Positions 6,911 to 16,242 are shown, counted from the stretch's first letter. The stretch: 31,361 nucleotides of DNA from JALOTE01 sp031422195 (GCA_031422195.1 JANOPZ010000076.1:1-31361), one strand, 5' to 3'. Notes: generated from the letters alone by a model not told the origin. Made by a program: numbers and translations.

Positions 6911-8143
6911 TCAGGCCAACCGTTCGGCAATTAAACGGGCCAGCCTTTCAGCCACCTCTTGTTTGGTAAGCTTTGGCCAAGCGGTAGCGCCACTCTGTGA
7001 CAGTAGGGTGACAGTATTATCGTCGCCGCCAAACGTGCCGGTTGCCGTTGAAACATCATTGGCGACAATCAAATCTGCACCCTTTTTGACCCGTTTTGCT
7101 GCGCCATATTCAGCAATATTCTGGGTTTCAGCAGCAAAACCAACCACAATTTTCGGTCGCAATTGATGGTGGCCGACTGTTTTGAGAATATCAGGGTTTT
7201 CTGCCATTTGGAGTGAAGGCGGACCGCCAGCGCCCTTTTTCAGTTTTTCGTGTGCAGCATTTTCTACGCGCCAATCAGCCACCGCTGCCACAAAAACGCC
7301 AATATCAACTGGAAGCGCAGCCTCAACAGCGGCGAGCATGTCACGCGCGGTTTCCACATGAATTGTTCTGACGCCAATTGGATCAGCAATTCTTACCGGC
7401 CCTGAAATCAACGTCACGGACGCGCCGAGTTTGGCTAAAGCGGCAGCCACCGCATGGCCCTGTTTGCCTGACGAGCGGTTGGCGATATAACGCACCGGAT
7501 CGATGGGCTCATGGGTTGGCCCTGAGGTGACAATCGCGGTTTTACCGGCCAAGGGTTTTGGCTGTGGAACGAGCAAGGCTTCAATAGCGTTTAGAATTTC
7601 CAAAGGTTCGGCCATACGCCCCGTGCCAGCCTCTTTGGCTTCAGCCATTTCACCATCGCGCGGACCCACATAATGAATGCCGTCGTTTTGCAGCGTTTTC
7701 ACATTTCTTGCTGTCGCATGGTGATGCCACATGGCGGGGTTCATGGCGGGCGCAACCAGCACTGGCACTTTTGCCGCCAACAATACCGCGCTCGCCAAAT
7801 CATTGGCCATCCCGTGGGCCATTTTCGCCATTATATCAGCGGTGGCGGGCGCAACCACAATGAGATCAGCCTCACGCGCCAGCCGGATATGGCCGACATC
7901 CTGCTCGTCTTCACGGTCGAATAATTCGGTGAAAACCTTGTCGGCGGTCAAAGCGCCAACGGACAGCGGCGTGATAAACTGCTGGGAGGCAGCCGTCATA
8001 ATCGCCCGCACTTTGACATTACTACGGCGCAAATGGCGGATCAAATCAAGGCATTTATAGGCGGCAATGCCACCACCAATGATCAGCAAAACAGATTTAC
8101 CGTTGAGGTTGGCGAAGACGGGTTTTTCGGGCGTGTGGCTCAT
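6911..8143 (-). CDS. coaBC: Bifunctional phosphopantothenoylcysteine decarboxylase / phosphopantothenate-cysteine ligase
   Basis: CoaBC (Dfp) carries out two consecutive coenzyme A synthesis steps: joining cysteine to 4'-phosphopantothenate (CoaB), then FMN-dependent decarboxylation (CoaC). The N-terminal CoaC half shows LLIIGGGIAAYK, the active-site histidine H85 in GHIRLAR, and APAMNPAMW (131-138). The C-terminal CoaB half starts near residue 200 with VTSGPTHEPIDPVRYIANRSSG (N222) and has the lysine motif EKLKK near 300. The 410-residue length is normal. In the CoaC lid GEMAEAKEAGTGRMAEP (164-180) I see no cysteine where E. coli Dfp has C158 (ACGDIGPGRM); this may be a rhizobial lineage feature. 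coaA is also in this window at 17143. Confidence 0.95.
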   Translation of the reverse strand: MSHTPEKPVFANLNGKSVLLIIGGGIAAYKCLDLIRHLRRSNVKVRAIMTAASQQFITPLSVGALTADKVFTELFDREDEQDVGHIRLAREADLIVVAPATADIMAKMAHGMANDLASAVLLAAKVPVLVAPAMNPAMWHHHATARNVKTLQNDGIHYVGPRDGEMAEAKEAGTGRMAEPLEILNAIEALLVPQPKPLAGKTAIVTSGPTHEPIDPVRYIANRSSGKQGHAVAAALAKLGASVTLISGPVRIADPIGVRTIHVETARDMLAAVEAALPVDIGVFVAAVADWRVENAAHEKLKKGAGGPPSLQMAENPDILKTVGHHQLRPKIVVGFAAETQNIAEYGAAKRVKKGADLIVANDVSTATGTFGGDDNTVTLLSQSGATAWPKLTKQEVAERLARLIAERLA

Positions 8144-8158
8144 GGCAGCACTATGCCT

Positions 8159-9733
8159 TTAGAAGAGCCGCACTGCAATCACCACCAATGTCACCGCAAT
8201 GACCCACAATGCCACCCGCCCTGAACGGGCAGCTTTGGCCTCGGCCTTGCCAATCGCTTCAGCTGTGGCGGCATCAAAACGGAAGCCATCGACCATGAAG
8301 CGATCAGCTTCTTTGCCTAGTTTTTCAAACCGTTCAGCAAATTCCGGCGCGCGGCGCAGCAGGCTTATACCGGCTTTCAAACCATCGCGCGCGTCTTTGG
8401 CAATCGCTTTGGGGCCGAGATTATCGCGAATCCAGTCTTCGATGACCGGTTTGGCAGCTTCCCACATATTAAAGTGAGGGCCAAGATTGCGGGCAACGCC
8501 TTCGGCCACAACCATTGTTTTCTGGAGCAACAATAACTCGGTGCGCGTGCCCATTTTATAAAGATCAGTGATTTCAAACAGCAGCGTTAAAAGCCGCGCA
8601 ATCGACACGTTTTCTGCCGGCTGGCCGTAAATCGGTTCGCCCACGGCACGCAAAGCCTGCGCAAAGGATGCAACGTCTTGATCGGCAGGAACATAGCCCG
8701 CCTCAAAATGCACTTCGGCAACGCGGCGATAATCGCGGCGCAAAAACCCGAACAATATCTCCGCCAGAAAGCGCCGTTCGTCTTTACCGATGCGGCCCAT
8801 GATACCAAAATCCAGCATCACCAATGTGCCATCACGCTCAACAAACAGATTACCGGGGTGCATATCGGCATGAAAAAACCCATCGCGCAGGGCATGCCGC
8901 AAAAAGCTTTGCATCACAGTGGTGCCGAGTTTTTGAAGATCTATGCCTGAGGCCTGCACTGCAGCCATATCGGTCAATGGCAGGCCATCAATCCACTCCA
9001 TTGTTAGAACATCACGGCCGGTTCGGTCCCAATCCACCTTCGGCAGCCTGAAATTGGGATCGTTTTTGGTGTAATCGGCCATCTCTGACAGAGCGGCGGC
9101 CTCAATGCGCAAATCCATTTCAAGGCGGGTTGTGGCCTCAAGCGTTTTGGCAACATCAATGGGCTTTAAGCGCTCGGATGAGGCAAAAAGGTAGTTTTGA
9201 ATTTCTGCCGCCAGCATAAACACTTCGTTGTTTTTCTTGAACTCTGTGCGAACGCCGGGGCGCACAACCTTTACAGCAACTTTGCGGCGGCCTTTGGCAT
9301 CTTCGACATAGGCTGGATGCACTTGTGCAATGGAGGCGGCGGCAACCGGCTCGTGGAATTCCACAAAAAACTGCCCGACCGGCCCACCCAAAGATTCTTC
9401 GATGGCGGCTTTGGCCTGCGCCGTTGGGAAACTCTCCATTTTATCGAGCAGGCCTGCCAAATCCCTTGCCATATCCGGCCCGATAACGTCGGCGCGCGTT
9501 GCTAAAAACTGGCCGAGTTTAGCATATGAAGGGCCGAGGCGGGCAATGGCTCTGGCAATACGGTCGGTACGGGATGCTTCCTTGCTGCGGCGTTTTGCGA
9601 TCAGCCTTGCCGCATTCCATAAAACACGGGGAAAGCCTTCAAGGGCGTCGCCCGGCAGGGCTGCGAACACGCCTTCACGTGCCAAAACAAAATTGGCACG
9701 CAGCAGGCGATAGAATGTGGCGGGCTTTGACAT
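8159..9733 (-). CDS. ubiB: UbiB, ABC1/ADCK atypical kinase-like protein for ubiquinone biosynthesis
   Basis: UbiB/Coq8-family proteins are ATPases of the protein-kinase-like fold needed for ubiquinone synthesis; they act at the inner membrane. The hallmarks are present: the KxGQ motif (KLGQ, 72-75), the alanine-rich nucleotide loop VAAASIAQVH (130-139), the catalytic-loop equivalent FFHADMHPGN (286-295), and the metal-binding LDFG (307-310). One membrane helix lies at the very C-terminus (VALWVIAVTLVVIAVRLF). The 524-residue length is typical. It follows ubiE after 6 bases and precedes coaBC by 15, so ubiE-ubiB-coaBC-aqpS-arsC reads as one unit. Confidence 0.95.
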   Translation of the reverse strand: MSKPATFYRLLRANFVLAREGVFAALPGDALEGFPRVLWNAARLIAKRRSKEASRTDRIARAIARLGPSYAKLGQFLATRADVIGPDMARDLAGLLDKMESFPTAQAKAAIEESLGGPVGQFFVEFHEPVAAASIAQVHPAYVEDAKGRRKVAVKVVRPGVRTEFKKNNEVFMLAAEIQNYLFASSERLKPIDVAKTLEATTRLEMDLRIEAAALSEMADYTKNDPNFRLPKVDWDRTGRDVLTMEWIDGLPLTDMAAVQASGIDLQKLGTTVMQSFLRHALRDGFFHADMHPGNLFVERDGTLVMLDFGIMGRIGKDERRFLAEILFGFLRRDYRRVAEVHFEAGYVPADQDVASFAQALRAVGEPIYGQPAENVSIARLLTLLFEITDLYKMGTRTELLLLQKTMVVAEGVARNLGPHFNMWEAAKPVIEDWIRDNLGPKAIAKDARDGLKAGISLLRRAPEFAERFEKLGKEADRFMVDGFRFDAATAEAIGKAEAKAARSGRVALWVIAVTLVVIAVRLF

Positions 9734-9739
9734 CGGGTT

Positions 9740-10513
9740 CTAAATGGCCCAACCGGAATGGAGTGCAGCAACACCGCCGGTATAATTGCGGTAAGTGACC
9801 CTGCTAAAACCAGCATCTTTGATCATCGCCGCAAAAGCATCCTGTTTGGGAAACTTGCGGATCGATTCCACCAGATATTGGTAGCTTTCTGCATCCCCTG
9901 TCACAGCTTTTCCGATGCGGGGAATGGCATTGAACGACCAGATGTCATAAAACCGGTCAAGGCCGGGAATGACCACTTCGGAAAACTCCAAACACAAAAA
10001 TCGACCGCCGCGCTTGAGAACGCGCCGGGCCTCTTTAAGGGCAACAGCAATTTGCGGCACATTACGGATACCGAAGGCAATGGTGTACGCATCAAAACTT
10101 GCATCAGCAAAAGGCAGAACCTCAGCATTGGCTTCAACAAATATGCAGCGGTCATCCACCTTGGCTTTAATGGCGCGGTCACGGCCAACATCCAGCATTG
10201 AGCCATTGATATCAAGCACCGTGGCATGAGCAAGCGGTGCAGCGTTTAAGACACGGAAAGCGATATCGCCGGTGCCACCAGCAACATCAAGGACTTTGAA
10301 TTCACGGGTTTTGGGCGGATTGAGCGAGGCCACCATCGCTGATTTCCAAGCGCGGTGCATGCCGGCCGACATTAAATCATTCATCACATCATAGCGCTTG
10401 GCGACCGAGTGAAAAACCTCATTGACCTTGTCTTGCTTTTCGTTTGGCGCGACCGCTTCAAATCCAAACGATTGTGCCATTTCTTCGCCGCGGCTTACGC
10501 GCTCAATACTCAT
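9740..10513 (-). CDS. ubiE: Ubiquinone/menaquinone C-methyltransferase UbiE
   Basis: UbiE uses S-adenosylmethionine to C-methylate the benzoquinol ring in ubiquinone synthesis. Signatures seen: VFHSVAKRYDVMNDLMSAGMHRAWK, the SAM-binding VLDVAGGTGDIAF, and the C-terminal YRNYTGGVAALHSGW. The open frame extends to 10555, but ATG 10513 has GGAG 7 bases upstream and gives MSIERVSRGEE..., 257 residues, normal for the family. It heads the minus-strand ubiE-ubiB-coaBC run and is divergent from add, so promoters for both must lie between 10514 and 10620. Confidence 0.95.
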   Translation of the reverse strand: MSIERVSRGEEMAQSFGFEAVAPNEKQDKVNEVFHSVAKRYDVMNDLMSAGMHRAWKSAMVASLNPPKTREFKVLDVAGGTGDIAFRVLNAAPLAHATVLDINGSMLDVGRDRAIKAKVDDRCIFVEANAEVLPFADASFDAYTIAFGIRNVPQIAVALKEARRVLKRGGRFLCLEFSEVVIPGLDRFYDIWSFNAIPRIGKAVTGDAESYQYLVESIRKFPKQDAFAAMIKDAGFSRVTYRNYTGGVAALHSGWAI

Positions 10514-10620
10514 GATGATACTCCGCCCGCCGTCATGCTTTATCCAATAGCGCAATCGTTGCTGACTGGCTATATTTCAGCTACGCGGCGTGTGGCCGCG
10601 CATATTGAAGGTTTATTTTT

Positions 10621-11613
10621 ATGGTTAAATTGCCTTTGGCCGAATTGCATTGCCATATCGAAGGCGCAGCCCTCCCCGGTTTGGTGATTGCTCAGGCGCA
10701 GAAATACAATGTTAACGTTTCCGCAATTATTCGTGACGGGAATTATATTTGGTCTGATTTTGCAGATTTTCTGAAATGCTACGAAACGGCTGCCAGCCTG
10801 TTTCGCACAAGTGAGGATTATGCGCTTTTGGCTGAAACCTATTTGGCGTCGATTGCCGATCAAGGCGCAATTTACGGCGAGTTTTTTGTGTCTCCTGTGC
10901 CGCCTTTCAATGCTTTATTGGCTCCGGAAGCCTATCTTGAAGGCGCTATCGAAGGGCTGAGGCGCGCCAAAGCCAAACATGGCATCGAAGCGCGTTTGAT
11001 CATGACTGGCATACGGCATGCCGGAGCAGACGCAGTTGAGGCTGCCGCCCAGTTTGCAGTGAAACATCAATCGCAATTTGTCACCGGCTTTGGGATGGCA
11101 GGTGAAGAGCGCATTCATCACCCAAAAGATTTTGTGCGGGCGTTTGATATTGCCCGTGATGGTGGATTGCAGATCACGGTTCATTCCGGTGAATGGCGCG
11201 GACCAGAAGAAATTTCAGCAGCGCTGGATTATCTCAAACCAGAGCGTATTGGCCATGGCGTGCGGGCCATTGAAGATGCTGATCTGGTAAAACGATTGGC
11301 CGATGAGCAAATCGTTTTGGAATGCTGCCCCGGCTCAAACATTGCGCTGGGCGTATTCCCGTCATTTCCTGAGCATGCTTATCTGAAACTTCGCAAAGCC
11401 GGTGTTCGGGTAACGCTGAGCTCAGATGACCCGCCGTATTTCTGGACATCGCTCAGCCGTGAATATGACATTGCACGGACACATTTTGGCATGAGCGAGG
11501 CAGAACTTTTGGCCGATACGCGCACCTCAATTGAAGCTGCGTTTGTTGACGAAACAACGCGCGCGCAGCTTCTCGCCATAATCGACAAGCATCCTGTGGC
11601 TAATGTGATGTAG
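10621..11613 (+). CDS. add: Adenosine deaminase
   Basis: A 330-residue member of the adenosine/AMP deaminase superfamily, which hydrolyses adenosine to inosine and ammonia using a zinc ion. The metal and substrate motifs are in order: ELHCHIEGA (8-16, the HxH zinc ligands), the HSGEW segment near 187 (the third zinc histidine), RIGHGVRA near 202, CCPGSNIALG near 230, and SSDDPPYFWTSL near 267 (catalytic acid region). The related adenine deaminases share these motifs, so adenosine specificity is likely but not proved. upp follows 56 bases downstream, a nucleoside salvage pairing. Confidence 0.87.
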   Translation: MVKLPLAELHCHIEGAALPGLVIAQAQKYNVNVSAIIRDGNYIWSDFADFLKCYETAASLFRTSEDYALLAETYLASIADQGAIYGEFFVSPVPPFNALLAPEAYLEGAIEGLRRAKAKHGIEARLIMTGIRHAGADAVEAAAQFAVKHQSQFVTGFGMAGEERIHHPKDFVRAFDIARDGGLQITVHSGEWRGPEEISAALDYLKPERIGHGVRAIEDADLVKRLADEQIVLECCPGSNIALGVFPSFPEHAYLKLRKAGVRVTLSSDDPPYFWTSLSREYDIARTHFGMSEAELLADTRTSIEAAFVDETTRAQLLAIIDKHPVANVM

Positions 11614-11669
11614 CTGGGTTTCGCCGAGGCGATTGCAGGTCTAAAGAAAACTATTGCAGGAGCTTTGCC

Positions 11670-12299
11670 ATGGACAATCTTACCGTCGTCAACCACCCGT
11701 TGGTGGCCCATAAACTCTCAATTATGCGCGACAAGGATACGTCGACGGCGAGTTTCCGCCGGCTGCTTCGTGAGATTGCGCATTTGCTTTGCTATGAGGC
11801 CACCCGAAATCTACCGGTTGAATTGGTGGAAATTGAAACGCCGCTGACCAAAACGATGGCCCCGCGCCTTGAGGGCAAAAAACTGGTGATTGCATCTGTT
11901 CTGCGCGCTGGGAACGGCCTCTTAGATGGGATGCTGGATCTCATTCCTGCAGCCCGCGTTGCTCACATCGGGCTTTATCGCAACCATGAAACACTTGAAG
12001 CGATTGAGTATTATTTCAAAGCGCCCGAAGGGCTGGTTGATCGCAAGATCATTGTTGTTGATCCAATGCTGGCAACAGGCAATTCGGCGATAGCCGCTAT
12101 TGATTTATTAAAAGGTCGCGGCGCTACCGATATCAGATTCGTGTGCTTATTGGCAGCACCGGAAGGCGTAAAAACATTTACCGCAGCACACCCGGATGTG
12201 CCGATAATAACAGCTTCACTCGACAGCCATCTTAACGAAAAGGGTTATATCGTGCCCGGTCTCGGCGATGCCGGGGATCGCATGTATGGTACTAAATAG
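11670..12299 (+). CDS. upp: Uracil phosphoribosyltransferase
   Basis: Upp makes UMP from uracil and PRPP in pyrimidine salvage. The 209-residue length and motifs are standard: the PRPP-binding loop VVDPMLATGNSA near residue 128, the FRRLLREIAHLLCYEATR segment near the N-terminus, and the conserved ending GLGDAGDRMYGTK that contacts uracil. The start ATG has AGGAG about 8 bases upstream (11658-11662). It is co-oriented with add and likely co-transcribed with it. Confidence 0.97.
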   Translation: MDNLTVVNHPLVAHKLSIMRDKDTSTASFRRLLREIAHLLCYEATRNLPVELVEIETPLTKTMAPRLEGKKLVIASVLRAGNGLLDGMLDLIPAARVAHIGLYRNHETLEAIEYYFKAPEGLVDRKIIVVDPMLATGNSAIAAIDLLKGRGATDIRFVCLLAAPEGVKTFTAAHPDVPIITASLDSHLNEKGYIVPGLGDAGDRMYGTK

Positions 12300-12372
12300 A
12301 GTGTTAACCATACAGTTTGCTTAATAGCCGGCGTTAAGCAGGTAGCAACCACCGCAATGCCAAACAGAGCGC

Positions 12373-12918
12373 ATGATCAGACATTCAATCTTTTTTGGCT
12401 CGTTAATTGGTTGCGCCGTGGGTGTGCCGTTACTGTATCAAAATAATTCTGATTATTTCAAAGAATGGTACACCGGTAAACCGACCGCGCAGGTGGCCCA
12501 CAAAGTGGAGCCGCCGCAGAATATCACCGGCGGCGCATCATTGGTTGGCTCGACAGTCGTGATTCCAATGGATGAACGCGGGCATTTCCAGACTGATTTC
12601 AAATTGAACGGCCGTAAAATCAATGCGTTAATCGATACTGGCGCAACCTATGTCGCGATGAACAAATCCATGGCCGCGCGCATTGGCATTAAAGTGACAT
12701 CGCTGGACATGAAGTTCAAAGTCACAACGGCAAACGGCCAAGCGCCTGCCGCAGCTGTCATGATCAACGAAGTGGCAATCGGTAAAATCCGGGTCAACAA
12801 TGTGCCAGCTTTGGTGCTGGAGGATAAAGCCCTTGATGGAATGCTGATGGGCATGAGTTTTTTGAAAGAACTTGATCGTTTTGCAATTGAAAACCGCACG
12901 CTCATTCTTGAAAACTAA
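12373..12918 (+). CDS. TIGR02281-type membrane-anchored retropepsin-like aspartic protease
   Basis: A 181-residue clan AA (retroviral-type) aspartic protease of the TIGR02281 family common in alphaproteobacteria. A single catalytic motif LIDTGATYVAM sits at 86-96 (D88, T89, G90), so the active enzyme should be a homodimer. An N-terminal hydrophobic segment (residues 4-22, SIFFGSLIGCAVGVPLLY) looks like an uncleaved membrane anchor that would place the protease domain in the periplasm. The second family block, DGMLMGMSFLKELDRFAIENRTLIL, closes the protein. Caulobacter PerP, which cleaves the polarity factor PodJ, belongs to a related group; the substrate here is unknown. It starts 73 bases after upp. 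Confidence 0.85.
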   Translation: MIRHSIFFGSLIGCAVGVPLLYQNNSDYFKEWYTGKPTAQVAHKVEPPQNITGGASLVGSTVVIPMDERGHFQTDFKLNGRKINALIDTGATYVAMNKSMAARIGIKVTSLDMKFKVTTANGQAPAAAVMINEVAIGKIRVNNVPALVLEDKALDGMLMGMSFLKELDRFAIENRTLILEN

Positions 12919-12972
12919 GGCACGAAAATAAGATATAAAGCAGGCAATTATTGCCGTGGTCTCGGCGTTTGG

Positions 12973-13194
12973 CTAGTCGCCGTCATCATCTGTGCCTGAA
13001 TCGTCTGTGCCCGAATCATCGTCATTATGGTTTTTGGAATGATGGCTGTGGTTCACCCCGATACCAGTGTTGCCATCAGATTGGCCGTGCTGCTGATGGC
13101 CCGGGCCCAGAGCGGACTTGAGCGCGAAGATTAAGATTGCTCCCAAAATCATCGCGCCCAAACCAATGCCAACGAAGAGCAGCGTTGTGCTCAT
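12973..13194 (-). CDS. Small single-pass membrane protein with His/Asp-rich tail, function unknown
   Basis: A 73-residue predicted protein that I do not recognise. Residues 4-26 form one strong membrane helix (LLFVGIGLGAMILGAILIFAL). The rest is low complexity: a His-rich part (HQQHGQ, NHSHHSKNHN) followed by an acidic tail with two DDSGT units, encoded by a 15-base tandem duplication. It begins 7 bases after the gap stop codon, so it may be translated from the tkt-gap mRNA, although no clear ribosome binding site is visible. The helix and the close spacing support a real gene; the tail could bind metal ions. It may instead be a poorly conserved orphan. Confidence 0.55.
   Translation of the reverse strand: MSTTLLFVGIGLGAMILGAILIFALKSALGPGHQQHGQSDGNTGIGVNHSHHSKNHNDDDSGTDDSGTDDDGD
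12989..13018. repeat. 15-bp tandem duplication in the acidic tail of the small membrane protein
   Basis: Two 15-base units (12989-13003, 13004-13018) differ at two positions. On the minus strand they encode DDSGT twice, and a degraded DDDGD follows. In-frame length keeps the reading frame open. Confidence 0.75.
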
Positions 13195-13201
13195 AAGAAA
13201 T

Positions 13202-14215
13202 TCAGATCAGCTTGCCCATTGCAACGGCGGTGTCGGCCATGCGGTTGGAAAAACCCCATTCATTATCATACCAGGTCAAAATAGAGCAGAATGTGCCGTC
13301 CATCACTTTGGTTTGATCCATATGGAAGATCGATGAATGCGGATCATGATTGAAATCTGAAGAGACCAGCTTTTCATTGGTGAAACCGAGAATGCCTTTG
13401 AGATAACCTTCAGAAGCCGCTTTGATCATGTCATTGATTTCAGCAACTGATGTGGCGCGTTTAGCGATAAATTTCAGATCAACGACAGACACGTTTGGTG
13501 TCGGAACACGGATCGAGAACCCGTCAAGTTTGCCGTTCAGATCCGGCAACACCAAGCCTACCGCTTTAGCAGCACCTGTTGAAGTCGGGATCATCGACAA
13601 AGCTGCCGCGCGCCCGCGATACAAATCCTTATGCATCGTATCCAGCGTTGGTTGATCACCGGTGTAAGAATGAATCGTCGTCATCATTCCTTTTTCAATG
13701 CCGATGCCATTGTGCAGAACTTGCGCAACAGGCGACAGGCAATTGGTGGTGCACGACGCGTTGGAAACAACGATATGATCCTTGGTAAGTTTGTCATGGT
13801 TGACACCGTAAACCACGGTTAAATCTGCGTTTTCGCCGGGAGCCGACACCAGCACCCGTTTTGCGCCCGCAGCCAAATGCAAAGAAGCTTTATCTTTGGC
13901 GGTGAAAATGCCGGTGCATTCCATCACGATGTCAATGTCGTGTTTGCCCCATGGCAAATTGACAGGGTCGCGTTCGGCAAAAACCTTGAAGCTCTCTTTG
14001 CCAACACGGATGGTATCGCCATCTACGGTGACAGTGTGTGGAAAACGGCCATGCACAGAATCATAGCGCATCAAATGCGCATTGGTTTCCACCGGGCCCA
14101 AATCATTGACCGCAACAATATCGATATCAGTGCGGCTTGATTCATAAATTGCGCGCACAATATTGCGCCCGATTCGGCCAAAGCCGTTGATGGCAATGCG
14201 AACTTTCTTCGCCAT
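13202..14215 (-). CDS. gap: Glyceraldehyde-3-phosphate dehydrogenase, type I
   Basis: GapA oxidises glyceraldehyde-3-phosphate with NAD and phosphate in central carbon metabolism. The NAD-binding N-terminus INGFGRIGRNIVRA, the catalytic cysteine C155 in SNASCTTNCL, the activating H182 in TTIHSYTGDQ, and the closing WYDNEWGFSNRM are all present. The length of 337 residues is normal. It follows tkt after 44 bases on the same strand, the usual rhizobial order; pgk, often next, is replaced here by the small membrane protein gene. Confidence 0.97.
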   Translation of the reverse strand: MAKKVRIAINGFGRIGRNIVRAIYESSRTDIDIVAVNDLGPVETNAHLMRYDSVHGRFPHTVTVDGDTIRVGKESFKVFAERDPVNLPWGKHDIDIVMECTGIFTAKDKASLHLAAGAKRVLVSAPGENADLTVVYGVNHDKLTKDHIVVSNASCTTNCLSPVAQVLHNGIGIEKGMMTTIHSYTGDQPTLDTMHKDLYRGRAAALSMIPTSTGAAKAVGLVLPDLNGKLDGFSIRVPTPNVSVVDLKFIAKRATSVAEINDMIKAASEGYLKGILGFTNEKLVSSDFNHDPHSSIFHMDQTKVMDGTFCSILTWYDNEWGFSNRMADTAVAMGKLI

Positions 14216-14259
14216 ATTGAAATCTCCTTATGTCTTCAGTTTAGGCTTTCGCCAGGTGA

Positions 14260-16242
14260 TCAGAGCGCGGCAAGCGCGGCTTTGGCAGCGGCATCTGCCG
14301 TAATGCCAAAATGCTCATAGAGTTTTTTGGCTGGCGCAGATGCGCCAAAGCCTGTCATGCCAATAAAAATTCCTTCACGGCCAATAAACCTGTCCCAGCC
14401 CTGCCGGATGGCAGCTTCAATGCCGACATTGACCTTCGATGAGCCAAGCACAGTTTTCTTGTAGCTTTGTGACTGTTCTTCAAACAATTCAAAACATGGC
14501 ACAGAGACAACACGGGCGCTTTTACCAGCCGCTTCGACCAAGGCTTTGGCAGCCACTGCGATTTCAACCTCCGAGCCGGAAGCAAAGAACGTCACGTCCG
14601 TTTTGCCTGTCCCTGAAAGCTCGTAAGCCCCTTTTGCGCACAGATTTTCTTTGGAAACCTCGAAGCGCTGCACTGCCAGATTTTGCCGCGTCAAGACCAT
14701 GGTTGTTGGCGCGTTGCGGCGCTCCAATGCGGCTTGCCAGCATTCGGCGGTTTCATAAGCGTCACAAGGGCGCATCACGAGATGGTTGGGAATGGCACGC
14801 AGCGCCGCCAAATGTTCCACCGGCTGATGGGTCGGGCCGTCTTCGCCCAGACCAATTGAATCATGGGTCATCACAAAAATCGAGCGGATGCCCATCAGCG
14901 ACGCCAACCGCATGGATGGCCGGGCATAATCAGAAAAACACAGGAACGTGCCTGAATAAGGAATAACCCCGCCATGCAGCGCCATGCCGTTGAGGGCGGC
15001 GGCCATGCCGTGCTCACGGATACCAAAATTGACATAACGCCCTGAATAGTCGCCCGGTTTGACCGGCAAGGTCGACGGTGTTTTGGTGTTATTGGAACCG
15101 GTCAAGTCGGCTGATCCGCCAACGGTTTCCGGCACAATGGCTGTGATGACTTTCAATGCTTCTTCAGATGATTTGCGCGTTGCCCAAACCGGTTTTTCAG
15201 CAGCCAATTTGGCGTAGTAAGCGTTCATTGCAGGCACGAAACCGGTTGGTAGATCGCCCTTCATGCGGCGTTCGAATTCAGCGCGGGTGTCTTTGTCGGT
15301 GGCTTTAAGGCGTTTTTTCCAAGCCGTATGCACGCGGGCAGATTTCGCCGCGGCTTTGCGCCAAGTATCTGTAACGTCGAGGGGTATTTCAAACGGGGCA
15401 TAAGCCCAATCCAATTTGGCGCGCGCACCGGCAATTTCGTCCGGGCCGAGCGGCGAGCCATGCGTATCCTTGGTGCCAGCCTTTGTCGGCGCGCCAAAAC
15501 CGATGGTGGTTTTGCAGGCAATCATGGTGGGCTTGTCTGATTTACGGGCCCTCTTGATCGCCTTTTCAATGGCAGCTTGGTTGTGGCCGTCCACGCTAAG
15601 CGTTGCCCAGCCGCAGGCCTTGAAGCGGGCGTGCTGATCGGTAGAATCAGACACCGTCACCGGGCCGTCAATCGTGATGTTGTTATCATCCCAAAACACA
15701 ATCATCTTGTTGAGTTTCAAATGGCCGGCAAGGGCGATGGCTTCTTGCGAAATGCCTTCCATCAAGCAGCCGTCACCGGCGATAACATAGGTATAATGAT
15801 CAACCAAATCATTGCCGAAATGAGCATTCATCATCCGCTCGGCGAGCGCAAAGCCGACACCGTTTGCGAGACCTTGGCCAAGCGGGCCGGTGGTGGTTTC
15901 AATGCCTGCGCCATGACCATATTCAGGGTGGCCCGCTGTGCGATAGCCAAGCTGGCGGAAGTTTTGCAATTGCTCCATTGGGAAATCGGCATAGCCAGAC
16001 AAATGCAATACGGAATACAGCAGCATTGAACCATGACCGGCCGACAAAATGAAACGGTCGCGGTCGGCCCAATGCGGGTTTTTAGCATCGTGTTTCATAA
16101 ACTTGGTGAAGAGCACAGTGGCAATGTCAGCCGCGCCCATCGGCAGGCCGGGATGGCCGGAATTGGCGGCTTGCACAGCGTCCATCGCCAAAAAACGGAT
16201 GGCATTGGCGGCACGGTTCTGGTCGATGCTGTTTTGTGTCAT
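14260..16242 (-). CDS. tkt: Transketolase
   Basis: Transketolase moves two-carbon units between sugar phosphates in the pentose phosphate and Calvin-type cycles, using thiamine diphosphate. Family features in order: NSGHPGLPMGAAD near residue 27, ETTTGPLGQGLANGVG near 115, the thiamine diphosphate motif GDGCLMEGISQEA followed by DDNNITIDG, and the pyrimidine-domain segment FGIREHGMAAALNGMA in the second half. The frame is open to a TTG at 16251, but ATG 16242 gives MTQNSIDQ and 660 residues, as expected. Upstream is the 274-base divergent region toward the DUF4164-zapA pair; gap lies downstream in the same unit. Confidence 0.96.
   Translation of the reverse strand: MTQNSIDQNRAANAIRFLAMDAVQAANSGHPGLPMGAADIATVLFTKFMKHDAKNPHWADRDRFILSAGHGSMLLYSVLHLSGYADFPMEQLQNFRQLGYRTAGHPEYGHGAGIETTTGPLGQGLANGVGFALAERMMNAHFGNDLVDHYTYVIAGDGCLMEGISQEAIALAGHLKLNKMIVFWDDNNITIDGPVTVSDSTDQHARFKACGWATLSVDGHNQAAIEKAIKRARKSDKPTMIACKTTIGFGAPTKAGTKDTHGSPLGPDEIAGARAKLDWAYAPFEIPLDVTDTWRKAAAKSARVHTAWKKRLKATDKDTRAEFERRMKGDLPTGFVPAMNAYYAKLAAEKPVWATRKSSEEALKVITAIVPETVGGSADLTGSNNTKTPSTLPVKPGDYSGRYVNFGIREHGMAAALNGMALHGGVIPYSGTFLCFSDYARPSMRLASLMGIRSIFVMTHDSIGLGEDGPTHQPVEHLAALRAIPNHLVMRPCDAYETAECWQAALERRNAPTTMVLTRQNLAVQRFEVSKENLCAKGAYELSGTGKTDVTFFASGSEVEIAVAAKALVEAAGKSARVVSVPCFELFEEQSQSYKKTVLGSSKVNVGIEAAIRQGWDRFIGREGIFIGMTGFGASAPAKKLYEHFGITADAAAKAALAAL

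Noticed and set aside
15577..16029. 150-residue plus-strand frame inside tkt
   Set aside because: It lies wholly antisense to conserved transketolase sequence, with no family motif or ribosome binding site.
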